A stretch of DNA of 64,000 nucleotides from Pseudomonas typographi (GCF_014694385.1 NZ_JAAOCA010000014.1:1-64000); one strand, 5' to 3'. Counted from the stretch's first letter, positions 1 through 14,672 are shown. Numbers and translations: made by a program. Notes: generated by a model not told the origin, from the sequence alone.

Positions 1-684
1 GCCCCGAGCCCGCCCACCACACAGAATTGGCTGGGCACCGACAACCAGGCCCGCGACGTACTGGCGCGTGTGCTCTATGGCACCCGCGTTTCGGTGCTGT
101 TTGCGCTAGCGCTTACCTTGATCAGCTCGCTGATCGGTATCGCCGCCGGGGCCCTGCAGGGCTACTACGGCGGTTGGGTCGACCTGTTCGGCCAACGCCT
201 GCTGGAGGTGTGGTCAGGCTTGCCGGTGCTGTACCTGTTGATCATTTTATCCGGCTTCGTCGAGCCGAATTTTTGGTGGTTGTTGGGGATCATGGCGCTG
301 TTCAACTGGTTGGCGCTGGTCGATGTGGTACGCGCCGAGTTCCTGCGTGGGCGCAACCTTGAGTATGTGAAAGCCGCCCGTGCGCTGGGCCTGCCCACCC
401 GCCGGGTGATCGTGCGGCACATCCTGCCCAATGCGATGACCGCCACCCTGAGCTATTTGCCGTTCATCCTAACCGGTGCGATTTCCACGCTCACGGCGTT
501 GGATTTTCTCGGTTTTGGCATGCCCGCTGGCAGCGCGTCATTGGGCGAGTTGGTCGCCCAGGGCAAGGAAAACCTACAAGCCCCCTGGCTGGGCCTTACG
601 GCCTTTTTCACCCTGGCCCTGCTGCTGACCCTGCTGGTATTCATTGGCGAGGCGCTGCGCGACGCCTTCGACCCTCGCCGCTGA
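1..684 (+). CDS. yejE: Peptide ABC transporter permease (YejE-like), 5'-truncated
   Basis: Inner-membrane permease of a YejABEF-type oligopeptide importer. The reading frame is open from base 1, so the N-terminus lies outside the window. The GTG at 70 is internal, because the conserved LGTDNQARDVLARVLYG stretch of this permease family is encoded upstream of it. Several hydrophobic segments are visible, and the cytoplasmic EAA loop (EYVKAARALGLPTRRVIVRH) that docks on the ATPase is intact near the middle. The next gene, the ATPase, starts 10 bases after the stop, so the two form one operon. YejE is the best family match; another Opp/Dpp-family permease is the alternative. Confidence 0.9.
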   Translation, partial: APSPPTTQNWLGTDNQARDVLARVLYGTRVSVLFALALTLISSLIGIAAGALQGYYGGWVDLFGQRLLEVWSGLPVLYLLIILSGFVEPNFWWLLGIMALFNWLALVDVVRAEFLRGRNLEYVKAARALGLPTRRVIVRHILPNAMTATLSYLPFILTGAISTLTALDFLGFGMPAGSASLGELVAQGKENLQAPWLGLTAFFTLALLLTLLVFIGEALRDAFDPRR

Positions 685-694
685 CGGAGCCCCC

Positions 695-2275
695 ATGAGC
701 GAAGCCTTGATCCAAATCCGCGACTTGCATGTGGCCTTCGCCGGGCAACCGGCGTTGAGCGGGGTAAGCCTGGATATTTTCGAAGGAGAGTGCCTGGCCT
801 TGGTGGGGGAGTCCGGTTCCGGCAAATCGGTAACCGCCCACTCGATCTTGCAACTGCTGCCGACCGCCGCCTGCACCTGCGAAGGCAGCATCCGCTACCG
901 CGGGCAGGAACTGCTCGGGGCGGGCCCGCGCATTCTGCGCCACCTGCGTGGTAACCGGGTGGCGATGATCTTCCAGGAGCCGATGACCTCGCTCAATCCG
1001 TTGCACACGGTGCAACGGCAAATCGGCGAAACCTTGTTGGTACACAAGGGGTTGTCTGGCAAGGCCGCCACCGCGCGTACCCTGGAACTGCTCGAGTTGG
1101 TCGGTATCCCGCACGCCCGGCAACGGCTCAAGGCCTACCCCCACCAACTCAGCGGTGGGCAGCGCCAGCGGGTGATGATCGCCATGGCCCTGGCCTGCGA
1201 GCCAGACCTGCTGATCGCAGACGAACCGACCACGGCGCTGGACGTGACCGTGCAGCGCAAAATCCTGCTGCTGCTCAAATCACTGCAGCAGCGCCTGGGC
1301 ATGTCGTTGCTGTTGATCAGCCACGACCTCAACCTGGTGCGGCGCATCGCCCAGCGCGTGTGCGTGATGAAACAAGGCCAGGTGGTAGAGCAGGCACCCT
1401 GCGCGCAGTTGTTCAAAGCGCCGCAGCACCCCTACAGCCGCCTGTTGCTGGATGCCGAGCCTGCCGGCACGGCGCTGCCCCGGGATACCCGCGAGGTGGT
1501 GCTGCAGGTAGAACAGCTCAAGGTGTGGTACCTGCTGGGCGGCGGCTGGTGGCGCAAGCCGCTGCACGCGATCAAGGCGGTGGATGGCATCAGCCTGAGT
1601 GTGCAGCGCGGTAAAACCCTGGGGATCGTGGGCGAATCCGGTTCGGGTAAATCCACCTTGGGCCAAGCAATCCTGCGCCTGCTGCCCGCCGAAGGGCGCA
1701 TTCGCTTCGAGGGGCAGGCGTTGGAGGGGCTGAGCGAAAAACAGCTGCGGCCATGGCGCAAGCGCATGCAAGTGGTGTTTCAAGACCCCTTCGGCAGCCT
1801 CAGCCCGCGCCTGTCGGTGGCGCAGATCATCAGCGAGGGCCTGGAGGTGCACTCCAGTGCAAACGCTGCCGAGCGTGAGCGGCTGGTGGTCCAGGCCCTG
1901 GAAGAAGTGGGGCTGGACCCGGCCAGCCGGCACCGCTACCCGCACGAGTTCTCCGGCGGCCAGCGCCAACGCATCGCCATCGCCCGCGCGCTGGTGCTCA
2001 AGCCGGCGCTGATGTTGCTCGACGAACCCACCTCGGCACTGGACCGCACCGTGCAAAAGCAGGTGGTAGCGTTACTGCGCCAGCTGCAGGAGCACCATGG
2101 GTTGACGTATCTGTTCATCAGCCATGACCTGGCCGTGGTGCGCGCCCTGGCCCATGACGTGATCGTGGTCAAGGATGGTCAGGTGGTGGAGCATGGGCCC
2201 AGCGACCAAGTGTTCGAGGCGCCGCAGCACCCTTATACGCGGGAGCTGTTGGAGGCGTCGGCATTGGAAGGCTGA
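695..2275 (+). CDS. yejF: Peptide ABC transporter, duplicated ATP-binding protein (YejF-like)
   Basis: A 526-residue ATPase with two complete ABC domains in one chain, as in YejF. The first domain has Walker A GESGSGKS at residues 38-45, an LSGGQRQR signature and a DEPTTALD Walker B. The second repeats Walker A (GESGSGKST), an FSGGQRQR signature and DEPTSALD. It energises peptide uptake by the permease just upstream. The ATG at 695 was chosen over an earlier in-frame ATG at 644 that would overlap the permease by 41 bases; [11 protein letters not shown] is the normal ABC start. Its 3' end overlaps the convergent Ada-like gene by 43 bases. Confidence 0.93.
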   Translation: MSEALIQIRDLHVAFAGQPALSGVSLDIFEGECLALVGESGSGKSVTAHSILQLLPTAACTCEGSIRYRGQELLGAGPRILRHLRGNRVAMIFQEPMTSLNPLHTVQRQIGETLLVHKGLSGKAATARTLELLELVGIPHARQRLKAYPHQLSGGQRQRVMIAMALACEPDLLIADEPTTALDVTVQRKILLLLKSLQQRLGMSLLLISHDLNLVRRIAQRVCVMKQGQVVEQAPCAQLFKAPQHPYSRLLLDAEPAGTALPRDTREVVLQVEQLKVWYLLGGGWWRKPLHAIKAVDGISLSVQRGKTLGIVGESGSGKSTLGQAILRLLPAEGRIRFEGQALEGLSEKQLRPWRKRMQVVFQDPFGSLSPRLSVAQIISEGLEVHSSANAAERERLVVQALEEVGLDPASRHRYPHEFSGGQRQRIAIARALVLKPALMLLDEPTSALDRTVQKQVVALLRQLQEHHGLTYLFISHDLAVVRALAHDVIVVKDGQVVEHGPSDQVFEAPQHPYTRELLEASALEG

Positions 2276-3138
2276 GCGCTGGATACGGGTTCCGGCTGCA
2301 CCGCGTTTTCCTTGCCCAGCAATGCCCGCTTACGCTCTACCCCCCAGCGGTACCCTGCCAACGCCCCGTCGTGGCGCACCACCCGGTGGCAGGGCACCGC
2401 CACCGCCAGGCGGTTGGCGCCACAGGCCTGGGCCACGGCGCGCACCGCGCCGGGCTGGCCGATACGTTCGGCCACCTGTGTGTAACTGGCGGTTTCGCCG
2501 GGCGGGATGTCGCGCAGGGCCTGCCACACCCGTTCCTGAAAGGCCGTGCCGCGGATGTCTAACGGCAAGGCCAGGCCCAAGCGCGGCGCCTCGACGAAAC
2601 CCACCACTTGCGCCACCCGCTGTTCGAACCCGGGGTCGGCACCGATCAACTCGGCACGAGGGAAGCTGTCTTGCAGCTGCTCCAGCAAACGCTCCGGCTC
2701 GTCGCCCAGCAGAATGGCGCAGATGCCTTTGTCGCTTTCGGCGACCAGGATCGTGCCCAGGGAACACGCGGCCAAGGCAAAGCGGATGTGCACCCCTGCC
2801 CCGCCTTGGCGAAATTGCTTCGGCGGCATGCCCAAGCGCGGTTGGCTGCTGGCATAAAAGCGGCTGTGGGCGTTGAAGCCTGCGTCGTAAGCGGCGGCGG
2901 TCACACTGCGCGAAGGGTCGGCCAAGCCGTCACGGGCGCGGCGCGCACGGGCGGCATCGGCGTAAGCCTTGGGTGTCAGGCCGGTGTGCGCCTTGAACAG
3001 CCGGTGAAAATGCGCCGGGCTCAACCCGGCCCGTTCGGCCAGCGCGTCGAGGCGCGGGGGGGCTTCGGCCCGGTCGATCTGCCGGCAGGCTTCGACCACC
3101 AGGCGGGCATGCTGGGCGCGGCGTGTGGGGGGCGGCAT
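2233..3138 (-). CDS. ada: Ada-like AraC regulator / O6-methylguanine-DNA methyltransferase, no N-terminal zinc domain
   Basis: A 301-residue fusion. An AraC-type helix-turn-helix region (about residues 10-110) is followed by a suicide O6-alkylguanine methyltransferase domain whose active-site motif PCHRV lies at residues 249-253 (acceptor Cys250). It repairs O6-methylguanine by irreversible transfer to that cysteine. Classical Ada (about 350 residues) also has an N-terminal four-Cys zinc domain that repairs phosphotriesters and switches on the regulator. That domain is absent here: the frame extends upstream only about 30 more codons, without such cysteines. The ATG at 3138 is preferred over the longer frame to 3228, which runs into the sucD terminator. 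Its 3' end overlaps yejF convergently. Confidence 0.85.
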   Translation of the reverse strand: MPPPTRRAQHARLVVEACRQIDRAEAPPRLDALAERAGLSPAHFHRLFKAHTGLTPKAYADAARARRARDGLADPSRSVTAAAYDAGFNAHSRFYASSQPRLGMPPKQFRQGGAGVHIRFALAACSLGTILVAESDKGICAILLGDEPERLLEQLQDSFPRAELIGADPGFEQRVAQVVGFVEAPRLGLALPLDIRGTAFQERVWQALRDIPPGETASYTQVAERIGQPGAVRAVAQACGANRLAVAVPCHRVVRHDGALAGYRWGVERKRALLGKENAVQPEPVSSAQPSNADASNSSRV

Positions 3139-3226
3139 GGCAAATGTCCTCGAGGCGTCGGCTATAAGCTGCAGGCTAACCAAGCCTGGGCATTGGCGCC
3201 TCCCGTTTCTTGTGCTCAACAACGGC

Positions 3227-3250
3227 AAAGGCCACCCGAAGGTGGCCTTT
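3227..3250 (-). terminator. Terminator of the sdh-suc operon (after sucD)
   Basis: A perfect 10-bp stem (AAAGGCCACC / GGTGGCCTTT) closed by a four-base loop reading TTCG on the minus strand, 22 bases past the sucD stop. The stem ends in TTT and is followed by a T-rich stretch. It probably also insulates the Ada-like gene downstream. Confidence 0.85.
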
Positions 3251-3271
3251 GTGCAGCATAAGGGCTAACCC

Positions 3272-4153
3272 TTACTTGACCGGCCAGCCGGTCAGTTCCG
3301 ACAGCGCCTTGCCGATGTCGGCCAAGGAGCGGACGGTTTTCACGCCGGCGTCTTGCAGGGCGGCGAACTTCTCGTCGGCGGTGCCTTTACCACCGGAGAT
3401 GATCGCGCCCGCATGGCCCATGCGTTTGCCGGGCGGTGCGGTCACACCAGCGATGTAGCTCACCACCGGCTTGGTCACGTTGGCCTTGATGTAGGCCGCG
3501 GCTTCTTCTTCGGCCGAACCACCGATTTCACCGATCATCACGATGGCTTCGGTTTTCGGGTCTTCCTGGAACAGCTTCAGGATGTCGATGAAGGTCGAAC
3601 CCGGGATCGGGTCACCGCCGATGCCCACGCAGGTCGACTGGCCGAAGCCGGCGTCGGTGGTCTGCTTGACCGCTTCGTAGGTCAGGGTGCCGGAACGGGA
3701 AACGATACCGACCTTGCCTGGCAAGTGGATGTGGCCAGGCATGATGCCGATCTTGCACTCGCCTGGGGTGATCACCCCAGGGCAGTTCGGGCCGATCAGG
3801 CGCACGCCCAGTTCGTCGCACTTGACCTTGGCGTCGAGCATGTCGAGGGTGGGGATACCTTCGGTGATGCACACGATCAGCTTGATGCCGCCATTGGCCG
3901 CTTCGAGGATCGAGTCCTTGCAGAACGGGGCCGGTACGTAGATCACCGAGGCTTCTGCACCGGTGGCTTCCACGGCTTCCTTGACGGTGTTGAACACCGG
4001 CAAGCCCAGGTGGGTGCTCCCACCCTTGCCCGGGGTTACGCCGCCGACCATCTTGGTGCCGTAGGCGATGGCCTGTTCGGAGTGGAAGGTGCCTTGCGAG
4101 CCGGTGAAGCCCTGGCAAATGACCTTGGTGTCTTTATTGATCAGGACGCTCAT
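3272..4153 (-). CDS. sucD: Succinyl-CoA synthetase (ADP-forming), alpha subunit
   Basis: The 293-residue alpha subunit of the enzyme that converts succinyl-CoA to succinate with ATP formation in the TCA cycle. The N-terminal Rossmann domain binds CoA ([12 protein letters not shown], about residues 13-24). The active-site histidine that becomes phosphorylated is His247 in RMGHAGAI, followed by the glycine-rich [11 protein letters not shown]. Length and sequence are typical of Pseudomonas. Its ATG overlaps the sucC stop by one base, indicating translational coupling. It is the last gene of the large sdh-suc transcript. Confidence 0.98.
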   Translation of the reverse strand: MSVLINKDTKVICQGFTGSQGTFHSEQAIAYGTKMVGGVTPGKGGSTHLGLPVFNTVKEAVEATGAEASVIYVPAPFCKDSILEAANGGIKLIVCITEGIPTLDMLDAKVKCDELGVRLIGPNCPGVITPGECKIGIMPGHIHLPGKVGIVSRSGTLTYEAVKQTTDAGFGQSTCVGIGGDPIPGSTFIDILKLFQEDPKTEAIVMIGEIGGSAEEEAAAYIKANVTKPVVSYIAGVTAPPGKRMGHAGAIISGGKGTADEKFAALQDAGVKTVRSLADIGKALSELTGWPVK

Positions 4154-5319
4154 TACTTGCCCTCCGCGGCTTTGACGACTTGTTGCGCAGCGTCGGTCAG
4201 GCTGGTAGCCGCGATGATGTTCAGACCGCTTTCCGCGAGTACTTTGGCGCCCAGTTCAGCATTGTTGCCCTCAAGGCGAACGACTACCGGCACTTTCACG
4301 CCCACTTCCTTCACCGCGCCGATGATGCCTTCGGCAATCATGTCGCAGCGAACGATACCGCCGAAGATGTTGACCAGAACGGCCTTCACATTGCTGTCGG
4401 ACAGGATAATCTTGAACGCTTCGGTCACACGTTCCTTGGTGGCACCGCCACCTACGTCGAGGAAGTTGGCCGGTTTGCCACCGTGCAGGTTGACGATGTC
4501 CATGGTGCCCATGGCCAGGCCCGCGCCGTTGACCATGCAGCCGATGTTGCCTTCCAGGGCCACGTAGTTCAGTTCGAACTTGGCGGCGTGGGCTTCGCGC
4601 GGGTCATCTTGCGACGGGTCGTGGAACTCGCGCAGTTTTGGCTGGCGGTACACGGCGTTGCTGTCGATGTTGATCTTGGCGTCCAGGCAATGCAGGTTGC
4701 CATCGGCCTTGATCACCAGCGGGTTGATTTCCAGCAGGGCCAGGTCGTAGTCCTTGAACAGCTTGGCAAGGCCCACGAAGATCTGGGTGAACTGCTTGAT
4801 CTGGTTGCCTTCCAGGCCCAGTTTGAAGGCCAGTTCACGGCCTTGGTACGGCTGTGCGCCGACCAGCGGGTCGATGGTGGCCTTGAGAATTTTCTCGGGG
4901 GTGTTATGGGCAACGGTTTCGATGTCGACACCGCCCTCGGTGGAAGCCATGAACACGATACGACGGCTGGAACGATCCACCACCGCGCCCAGGTACAGTT
5001 CCTTGGCGATGTCAGTGCACGACTCGACCAGGATCTTAGTGACTGGCTGGCCATTGGCATCGGTCTGGTAAGTCACCAGGCGCTTGCCCAACCACTGGAG
5101 GGCAAATGCCTTGGCGTCTTCTTTGCTCTTGACCAGTTTTACGCCACCGGCTTTACCGCGGCCACCCGCGTGGACCTGGGCTTTGACCACCCATTCGGTG
5201 CCGCCGATTTTGTCGCACGCCTCTGCGGCGGCTTCCGGGGTGTCTACCGCGTAGCCCTTGGATACCGGCAGGCCGTACTCAGCGAACAGCTGCTTACCCT
5301 GATACTCGTGAAGATTCAT
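4153..5319 (-). CDS. sucC: Succinyl-CoA synthetase (ADP-forming), beta subunit
   Basis: The 388-residue beta subunit of succinyl-CoA synthetase. It begins with the family hallmark [18 protein letters not shown], followed by an ATP-grasp domain (about residues 1-240) for nucleotide binding. A C-terminal flavodoxin-like ligase domain contains [15 protein letters not shown]. It forms the heterotetramer with sucD, with which it overlaps by one base. The 216-base gap upstream separates it from lpdG; that gap is the longest in the leftward block apart from the one after sdhB and could carry an internal promoter, but no convincing one was seen. Confidence 0.98.
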   Translation of the reverse strand: MNLHEYQGKQLFAEYGLPVSKGYAVDTPEAAAEACDKIGGTEWVVKAQVHAGGRGKAGGVKLVKSKEDAKAFALQWLGKRLVTYQTDANGQPVTKILVESCTDIAKELYLGAVVDRSSRRIVFMASTEGGVDIETVAHNTPEKILKATIDPLVGAQPYQGRELAFKLGLEGNQIKQFTQIFVGLAKLFKDYDLALLEINPLVIKADGNLHCLDAKINIDSNAVYRQPKLREFHDPSQDDPREAHAAKFELNYVALEGNIGCMVNGAGLAMGTMDIVNLHGGKPANFLDVGGGATKERVTEAFKIILSDSNVKAVLVNIFGGIVRCDMIAEGIIGAVKEVGVKVPVVVRLEGNNAELGAKVLAESGLNIIAATSLTDAAQQVVKAAEGK

Positions 5320-5535
5320 GCTTTTTACCGTCTTCGTTAGGTACTGCGCTCTCGGCGCTGCGCCCCAATGGAGGGGTGCCGCGCCACCTGTGACTGCTTA
5401 TTGCAAAAGCGGTTCGGGCACCGGGGTCGCGTCGCTCACTCGGCGCCCTGCTGCTCTACAAGGTCGCGTCCGGCGTACATTCCGCGGTAAGCCCTGGGCT
5501 TACGACGGGCAGTGCGCCGTTGGTTTCTTATTGTG

Positions 5536-6981
<1,446 letters not shown>

Positions 6982-6989
6982 TTAGTGCT

Positions 6990-7063
6990 ACAAGCTGCAA
7001 GCTTTACGCTGCAAGCGCTGGCACAGGCTTCTGCCGAAGCGTGCCGCTTGTCGCTTGCAGCTG
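6990..7063. repeat. REP-like inverted repeat between sucB and lpdG
   Basis: The 95-base sucB-lpdG spacer contains repeated AGCTGCAAGC / GCTTGCAGCT arms (left arm near 6993-7015, right arm near 7045-7062) that can pair into an imperfect hairpin. This resembles the short GC-rich intergenic palindromes common in Pseudomonas genomes. It may affect mRNA processing or stability between the two cistrons. Repeat family not assigned. Confidence 0.55.
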
Positions 7064-7067
7064 CGTT

Positions 7068-8306
7068 TTAAATATCCAGCAGCAGACGAGCCGGGTCTTC
7101 CAGCAGGTTCTTGATAGTAACAAGGAACGTGACCGCTTCCTTGCCATCGATCAAGCGGTGATCGTAAGACAATGCCAAGTACATCATCGGCCGAATCACC
7201 ACTTGGCCATTGATGGCCATCGGGCGCTGGAGGATGTTGTGCATGCCCAGGATCGCGGCCTGCGGCGGGTTGACGATCGGGGTCGACATCATCGAACCGA
7301 AGGTACCACCGTTGGTAATGGTGAAGGTGCCACCGGTCATTTCTTCCATCGACAGTTTGCCGTCGCGGGCCTTCTTGCCGAAGGTGGCGATGCCATTCTC
7401 GATCTCGGCCAGGCTCATCAGCTCGGCATTGCGCAGCACCGGCACCACCAAGCCGCGATCGCTGGACACGGCCACGCCGACGTCGGCATAACCGTGATAA
7501 ACGATGTCGTTGCCGTCAATCGACGCGTTCACCGCCGGGTAACGCTTAAGCGCCTCGGTAGCGGCCTTGACGAAGAACGACATGAAGCCCAGGCGCACAC
7601 CATTGTGGCTCTTCTCGAACAGGTCCTTGTACTTCGAGCGCAGCGCCATCACTTCGGTCATGTCGACCTCGTTGAAGGTGGTCAGCATCGCCATGTTCGA
7701 CTGTGCCTCGACCAACCGTTCGGCGATCTTCGCACGCAGGCGGGTCATCGGCACGCGCTTCTCGGTGCGGTCGCCGCTGCCTTGTACCGAAGGTGCGGCG
7801 GCAGCAGCGGCGGGCTTGGCGGCCGGGGCCTGGGGGGCGCTCTTCTTCGCTTCGATGGCAGCGACCACGTCTTCCTTGGTCACGCGGCCATCTTTACCCG
7901 TGCCCTTGATGCTCGACAGGGCAATGCCGTTTTCCTCGGCCAGCTTGCGCGCCGCGGGTGCGCCGAGGGTGTCGTCCTCAGTGGCAGGCGCGGCGGCAGC
8001 AGGCGCGGCGGCGGGGGCGTCGGTAGCGGGGGCGGCAGCCGAAGGCGCCGCCGCCGGTGCCGCGGCGCCGCCCGCTTCGATCGAACCCAGCAGCTCGTCG
8101 GACAGAACAGTGTCGCCTTCGTTCTTGACGATCGCGCCCAGTACGCCGTCAGCGGTGGCGAGCACTTCCAGTACAACCTTGTCGGTTTCGATGTCGACAA
8201 TCAGCTCGTCACGCTTAACGGCCTCGCCCGGTTTCTTGTGCCAGGTGGCAACGGTGCCATCGGCAACCGATTCCGGGAAAGTGGGGGCTTTGATCTCGAT
8301 AGCCAT
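7068..8306 (-). CDS. sucB: Dihydrolipoyllysine succinyltransferase (E2 of 2-oxoglutarate dehydrogenase)
   Basis: The 412-residue E2 core of the 2-oxoglutarate dehydrogenase complex; it transfers succinyl from lipoate to CoA. The N-terminal lipoyl domain carries the lipoylated lysine Lys43 in ETDKVVLEV. An Ala/Pro-rich flexible linker follows (about residues 80-110), then a small E1/E3-binding domain ([12 protein letters not shown]). A second Ala-rich linker leads to the C-terminal acyltransferase domain with the catalytic motif [12 protein letters not shown]. It sits 42 bases downstream of sucA in the same operon. Confidence 0.98.
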   Translation of the reverse strand: MAIEIKAPTFPESVADGTVATWHKKPGEAVKRDELIVDIETDKVVLEVLATADGVLGAIVKNEGDTVLSDELLGSIEAGGAAAPAAAPSAAAPATDAPAAAPAAAAPATEDDTLGAPAARKLAEENGIALSSIKGTGKDGRVTKEDVVAAIEAKKSAPQAPAAKPAAAAAAPSVQGSGDRTEKRVPMTRLRAKIAERLVEAQSNMAMLTTFNEVDMTEVMALRSKYKDLFEKSHNGVRLGFMSFFVKAATEALKRYPAVNASIDGNDIVYHGYADVGVAVSSDRGLVVPVLRNAELMSLAEIENGIATFGKKARDGKLSMEEMTGGTFTITNGGTFGSMMSTPIVNPPQAAILGMHNILQRPMAINGQVVIRPMMYLALSYDHRLIDGKEAVTFLVTIKNLLEDPARLLLDI

Positions 8307-8348
8307 TCTCAGTGGTTCCTTAAATTCGGTTTCGTTGGCTCGAAGGCC

Positions 8349-11180
<2,832 letters not shown>

Positions 11181-11381
11181 GCTTGGTCACCCTCGGTTAG
11201 GGGCCACCACCGGCGTGAACCACAGCGCGCTCGCGTGCCGCAAGCCACCAAGGATCCCACAGATGTTCCGGGTACCAGCCCGGCTGCCCCTGCTGGTCTC
11301 ATTGCTTCAAAGTAAAGGCAAAGGCCCGTGGGCCCTGCCCGATTTCGCCATGGCGCGGGCCAAGGCCCGAAACACGGCACA

Positions 11382-11429
11382 CTGCGGTGCTGCGGTGCTG
11401 CGGTGCTGCGGTGCTGCGGTGCTGCGGTG
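11382..11429. repeat. Six tandem copies of the octamer CTGCGGTG
   Basis: Six perfect head-to-tail copies of an 8-base unit, beginning two bases beyond the sdhB stop codon (which occupies 11432-11434). The unit is not a multiple of three and is non-coding. Perfect identity suggests slippage-prone expansion, so the copy number may vary between strains. Confidence 0.95.
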
Positions 11430-11431
11430 GA

Positions 11432-12136
11432 TCAGATACCGCTAGACAACAACATGTTACGCACGTGGCCGATGGCCTTAGTGGGGTTCAACCCCTTGGG
11501 GCACACGCTCACGCAGTTCATGATGCCGCGGCAGCGGAATACCGAGAACGGGTCATCCAATGACGCCAGGCGCTCGCTGGTGCGGGTATCACGGCTGTCG
11601 GCCAAAAAGCGATAGGCCTGCAGCAGTGCAGCCGGGCCCAGGAACTTGTCTGGGTTCCACCAGAAGGACGGGCAAGACGTCGAGCAGCAAGCGCACAGGA
11701 TGCACTCGTACAAGCCGTCGAGCTTTTCGCGCTCTTCCGGTGTTTGCAGGCGCTCGATGGCCGGAGCCGGCGTGTCGTTCTGCAAGAATGGCTTCACCTT
11801 CTCGTACTGCTTATAGAAGATGCTCATATCGACCACCAGGTCACGTATGACCGGCAAACCTGGCAGTGGGCGGAGCACCAGCTTGTCGCCCTTGACCACG
11901 GCAGACAGCGGCGTGATACACGCCAGGCCGTTCTTGCCGTTGATGTTCATGCCGTCGGAACCGCACACGCCTTCGCGGCAGGAACGGCGGTAGGAGAACC
12001 CTTCGTCCTGCTCTTTGATCAAGGCCAGCACGTCCAGGACCATCAAGTCCTTGCCGCCGGTGTCGACCTGGAAATCCACCATCGCCGGCGCGGAGTCCTG
12101 GTCAGGGTTGTAACGATAGACGCTGACTTGCAACAT
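11432..12136 (-). CDS. sdhB: Succinate dehydrogenase iron-sulfur subunit
   Basis: A 234-residue electron-transfer subunit of respiratory complex II. The N-terminal ferredoxin domain binds [2Fe-2S] (SCREGVCGSDG plus a downstream Cys in GLACIT). The C-terminal domain binds [4Fe-4S] and [3Fe-4S] (CILCACCSTSCPS and NCVSVCPKGL). The ATG at 12136 (MLQVSVYRYNPD) was chosen because AAGGG lies eight bases upstream; the GTG three codons earlier sits inside that spacing. It follows sdhA by 11 bases. Confidence 0.97.
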   Translation of the reverse strand: MLQVSVYRYNPDQDSAPAMVDFQVDTGGKDLMVLDVLALIKEQDEGFSYRRSCREGVCGSDGMNINGKNGLACITPLSAVVKGDKLVLRPLPGLPVIRDLVVDMSIFYKQYEKVKPFLQNDTPAPAIERLQTPEEREKLDGLYECILCACCSTSCPSFWWNPDKFLGPAALLQAYRFLADSRDTRTSERLASLDDPFSVFRCRGIMNCVSVCPKGLNPTKAIGHVRNMLLSSGI

Positions 12137-12147
12137 GGTGATCACCC

Positions 12148-13920
12148 TTAGTAAGTCCGGACTTTAGGTTCGAAGGCCGGTACGGTCTTCGGCGCGAAGT
12201 TGACAGAGCGCTTGGCCACACGTTTCTCCCCAGGGAAGTACAGGGTGTGGCACAGCCAGTTCTCGTCGTCACGGTCTTCGAAGTCTTCGCGGGCGTGCGC
12301 GCCCCGGGATTCTTCTCGGGTATTGGCGGCGATCGCCGTAGCCTCGGCAACCTCCAGCAGGTTTTGCAGTTCCAGGGCTTCGATACGCGCCGTGTTGAAG
12401 CCTTGGCTTTTGTCATTGATCTTGACGTTGGCGATACGTTCACGCAGGCCCGCCAATTGGGCGATGCCTTTTTCCATGTATTCGCCGGTACGGAACACGC
12501 CGAAGTAGTTCTGCATGCAGTTCTGCAGCTCGCGGCGCAGGCTGGCGACGTCTTCGCCGCTGTTGCGCTCGTTGAGGCCGGCCAAGCGCGACAGTGCCAC
12601 GTCGATGTCGGTGTCGCTGGCGTCGCGGTATTCGATACCGTCAGATAGCGCTTTCTCCAGGTGCAGGCCGGCCGCGCGGCCGAACACCACCAGGTCGAGC
12701 AGCGAGTTGCCACCCAGGCGGTTGGCCCCGTGAACCGACACGCACGCCACTTCACCCACGGCGAACAGCCCCGGGATGATGTGGTCGACGCCATCGGTGC
12801 CCATGGTGATGGCCTGGCCATGGATGTTAGTGGCTACGCCGCCCATCATGTAGTGGCAAGTCGGGATCACCGGGATCGGTGCGACCACTGGGTCGACGTG
12901 GGCGAAGGTCTTGGCCAACTCGCAGATACCCGGCAAGCGACTGTGCAGCACTTCCTCGCCGAGGTGGTCGAGCTTAAGCAGTACGTGGTCCTTGTTAGGG
13001 CCCACGCCATTGCCGGCCAGCACTTCCTTGACCATCGAACGGGCCACCACATCGCGGCCGGCCAGGTCTTTGGCATTGGGCGCATAGCGCTCCATGAAGC
13101 GCTCGCCATTGGCGTTGATCAGGTAACCACCCTCGCCACGGCACCCTTCGGTGACCAGCACACCGGCGCCGGCGATGCCGGTGGGGTGGAACTGCCACAT
13201 TTCGATGTCTTGCACCGGCACGCCGGCACGCAGGGCCATGCCCACGCCGTCACCGGTGTTGATCAACGCATTGGTGGTGGAGGCATAGATACGCCCGGCA
13301 CCACCGGTGGCCAGCACGGTGGCCTTGGCGCGGATATAAACGGTTTCGCCGGTTTCGATGCAAATGGCAATCACACCCACGAAGGCGCCGTCCTGGTTCT
13401 TCACCAGGTCCACGGCATACCATTCGTTGAGGAAGGTCGTGCCGCTCTTCAGGTTGGCCTGGTACAGGGTGTGTAACAGCGCGTGGCCGGTACGGTCGGC
13501 CGCGGCGCAGGTGCGCGCCGCCTGGCCGCCCTTGCCGAAGTCCTTGGACTGGCCGCCGAAGGGGCGCTGGTAGATACGGCCGGTTTCGGTGCGCGAGAAT
13601 GGCAGGCCCATGTGGTCCAGCTCGAAGACCGCCTGTGGCCCCACTTGGCACATATATTCGATGGCATCCTGGTCACCGATGTAGTCCGACCCCTTCACGG
13701 TGTCGTACATGTGCCAGCGCCAATCGTCGTTCGGGTCGGCCGAGGCGATTGCGCAGGTGATGCCGCCCTGGGCGGACACGGTGTGCGAACGGGTCGGGAA
13801 CACCTTGGTGACCACGGCGGTCTTGTGGCCGCCTTGTGCCAATTGCAGCGCCGCGCGCATGCCGGCGCCGCCGCCACCGATGATGATGGCGTCGTAGTTC
13901 AGTGTACGAATGCTAGACAT
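12148..13920 (-). CDS. sdhA: Succinate dehydrogenase flavoprotein subunit
   Basis: The 590-residue catalytic subunit of complex II; it oxidises succinate to fumarate and passes electrons to SdhB. The dinucleotide-binding [13 protein letters not shown] is at residues 13-25. The covalent FAD attachment histidine is His46 in [11 protein letters not shown]. The substrate-binding and catalytic region, with [19 protein letters not shown] and HYMMGG, is intact. Third gene of sdhCDAB, three bases from sdhD. Confidence 0.98.
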   Translation of the reverse strand: MSSIRTLNYDAIIIGGGGAGMRAALQLAQGGHKTAVVTKVFPTRSHTVSAQGGITCAIASADPNDDWRWHMYDTVKGSDYIGDQDAIEYMCQVGPQAVFELDHMGLPFSRTETGRIYQRPFGGQSKDFGKGGQAARTCAAADRTGHALLHTLYQANLKSGTTFLNEWYAVDLVKNQDGAFVGVIAICIETGETVYIRAKATVLATGGAGRIYASTTNALINTGDGVGMALRAGVPVQDIEMWQFHPTGIAGAGVLVTEGCRGEGGYLINANGERFMERYAPNAKDLAGRDVVARSMVKEVLAGNGVGPNKDHVLLKLDHLGEEVLHSRLPGICELAKTFAHVDPVVAPIPVIPTCHYMMGGVATNIHGQAITMGTDGVDHIIPGLFAVGEVACVSVHGANRLGGNSLLDLVVFGRAAGLHLEKALSDGIEYRDASDTDIDVALSRLAGLNERNSGEDVASLRRELQNCMQNYFGVFRTGEYMEKGIAQLAGLRERIANVKINDKSQGFNTARIEALELQNLLEVAEATAIAANTREESRGAHAREDFEDRDDENWLCHTLYFPGEKRVAKRSVNFAPKTVPAFEPKVRTY

Positions 13921-13923
13921 GTA

Positions 13924-14292
13924 TCAAATACCCCAAAGAATCTGCACACCCCAGACGAAGTAAGCGAACATCACCACGCCGCATACCGCCTGGAACAGGA
14001 ACCGCACGACCGTCGCCGACTTACCCAACGCCATCGGCGTGAGATAGTCGGTGGAGATGGTCCACATGCCAACCCAGGCGTGGGCGCTCAAGGCGACCAG
14101 GGCCAGCAGGCTGAAGATGCGCATCCAGTTGTTGGCGAACAGCGCGTGCCACTGGGCGAAATCGAGGCCCGGGTGCACCACGAGGTATCCGATGAGGAAA
14201 ATGAAATAAACCGCGAGCACGACCGCAGACACCCGTTGTGCCATCCAGTCATAGAGGCCCGAACGGGACAGGTTTGTGACGTTGGTTACCAT
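13924..14292 (-). CDS. sdhD: Succinate dehydrogenase membrane anchor subunit
   Basis: A 122-residue membrane anchor that, with SdhC, binds haem b and ubiquinone. Three hydrophobic helices are visible: about residues 19-40 (VSAVVLAVYFIFLIGYLVV), 58-78 and 95-117. The conserved LYDWMAQRVSA precedes helix 1, and HAWVGMWTISTDY carries the likely haem histidine. Its ATG lies inside the end of sdhC (7-base overlap), indicating coupled translation. Confidence 0.95.
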   Translation of the reverse strand: MVTNVTNLSRSGLYDWMAQRVSAVVLAVYFIFLIGYLVVHPGLDFAQWHALFANNWMRIFSLLALVALSAHAWVGMWTISTDYLTPMALGKSATVVRFLFQAVCGVVMFAYFVWGVQILWGI

Positions 14293-14672
14293 ACCCAGAC
14301 TCCTGCCAGAACGATGAGCACCACCGAGACGACGATGACGATTTTCGAGCCCAGCTTGCCGCCTTCAAGCGTTTCGCCGAGGCCCGTATCCATCACCAGG
14401 TGGCGCACCCCGGCTACCAGGTGGTACAGCAGGGCAGAAAGCAGGCCCCACGTCACCAGCTTGACCAGCGGGCTGGTCATGAACGCCTTCACCTCGCCGA
14501 AGCCATCCTCGGAGCCGAGCGACTTGCCCAGCGCGTAGAGCGCGATGGCAATGCCGACGAAAAGGATGACACCCGAAATGCGGTGGAGAATGGACGTGTA
14601 GGCTGTGACGGGGAGTTTGATGGTCCTTAGGTCGAGGTTTACAGGTCGTTGGCTATTCACGGCTTTTTTCAC
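14286..14672 (-). CDS. sdhC: Succinate dehydrogenase cytochrome b556 subunit
   Basis: A 128-residue membrane subunit, the first gene of the leftward sdh-suc transcript. The N-terminus (SQRPVNLDLRTIKLPVTAYTS) and the ILHRISGVILF motif before the first helix are family hallmarks. LYHLVAGVRHLVMD contains the axial haem histidine. Three helices are predicted. A consensus-like sigma70 promoter lies about 120-150 bases upstream. Confidence 0.96.
   Translation of the reverse strand: MKKAVNSQRPVNLDLRTIKLPVTAYTSILHRISGVILFVGIAIALYALGKSLGSEDGFGEVKAFMTSPLVKLVTWGLLSALLYHLVAGVRHLVMDTGLGETLEGGKLGSKIVIVVSVVLIVLAGVWVW

Noticed and set aside
3353..4567. 404-codon open frame opposite sucD/sucC (and a similar one at 4180-5340)
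   Set aside because: Antisense shadows of conserved TCA genes, with no ribosome sites and biased composition.
11382..11429. CRISPR or iteron-type origin
   Set aside because: An 8-base unit with no spacers, no AT-rich region and no replication gene; a simple tandem repeat.
12661..14538. Long plus-strand frames opposite sdhA/sdhD
   Set aside because: Shadows; the leftward sdh genes are continuous, overlapping and conserved.
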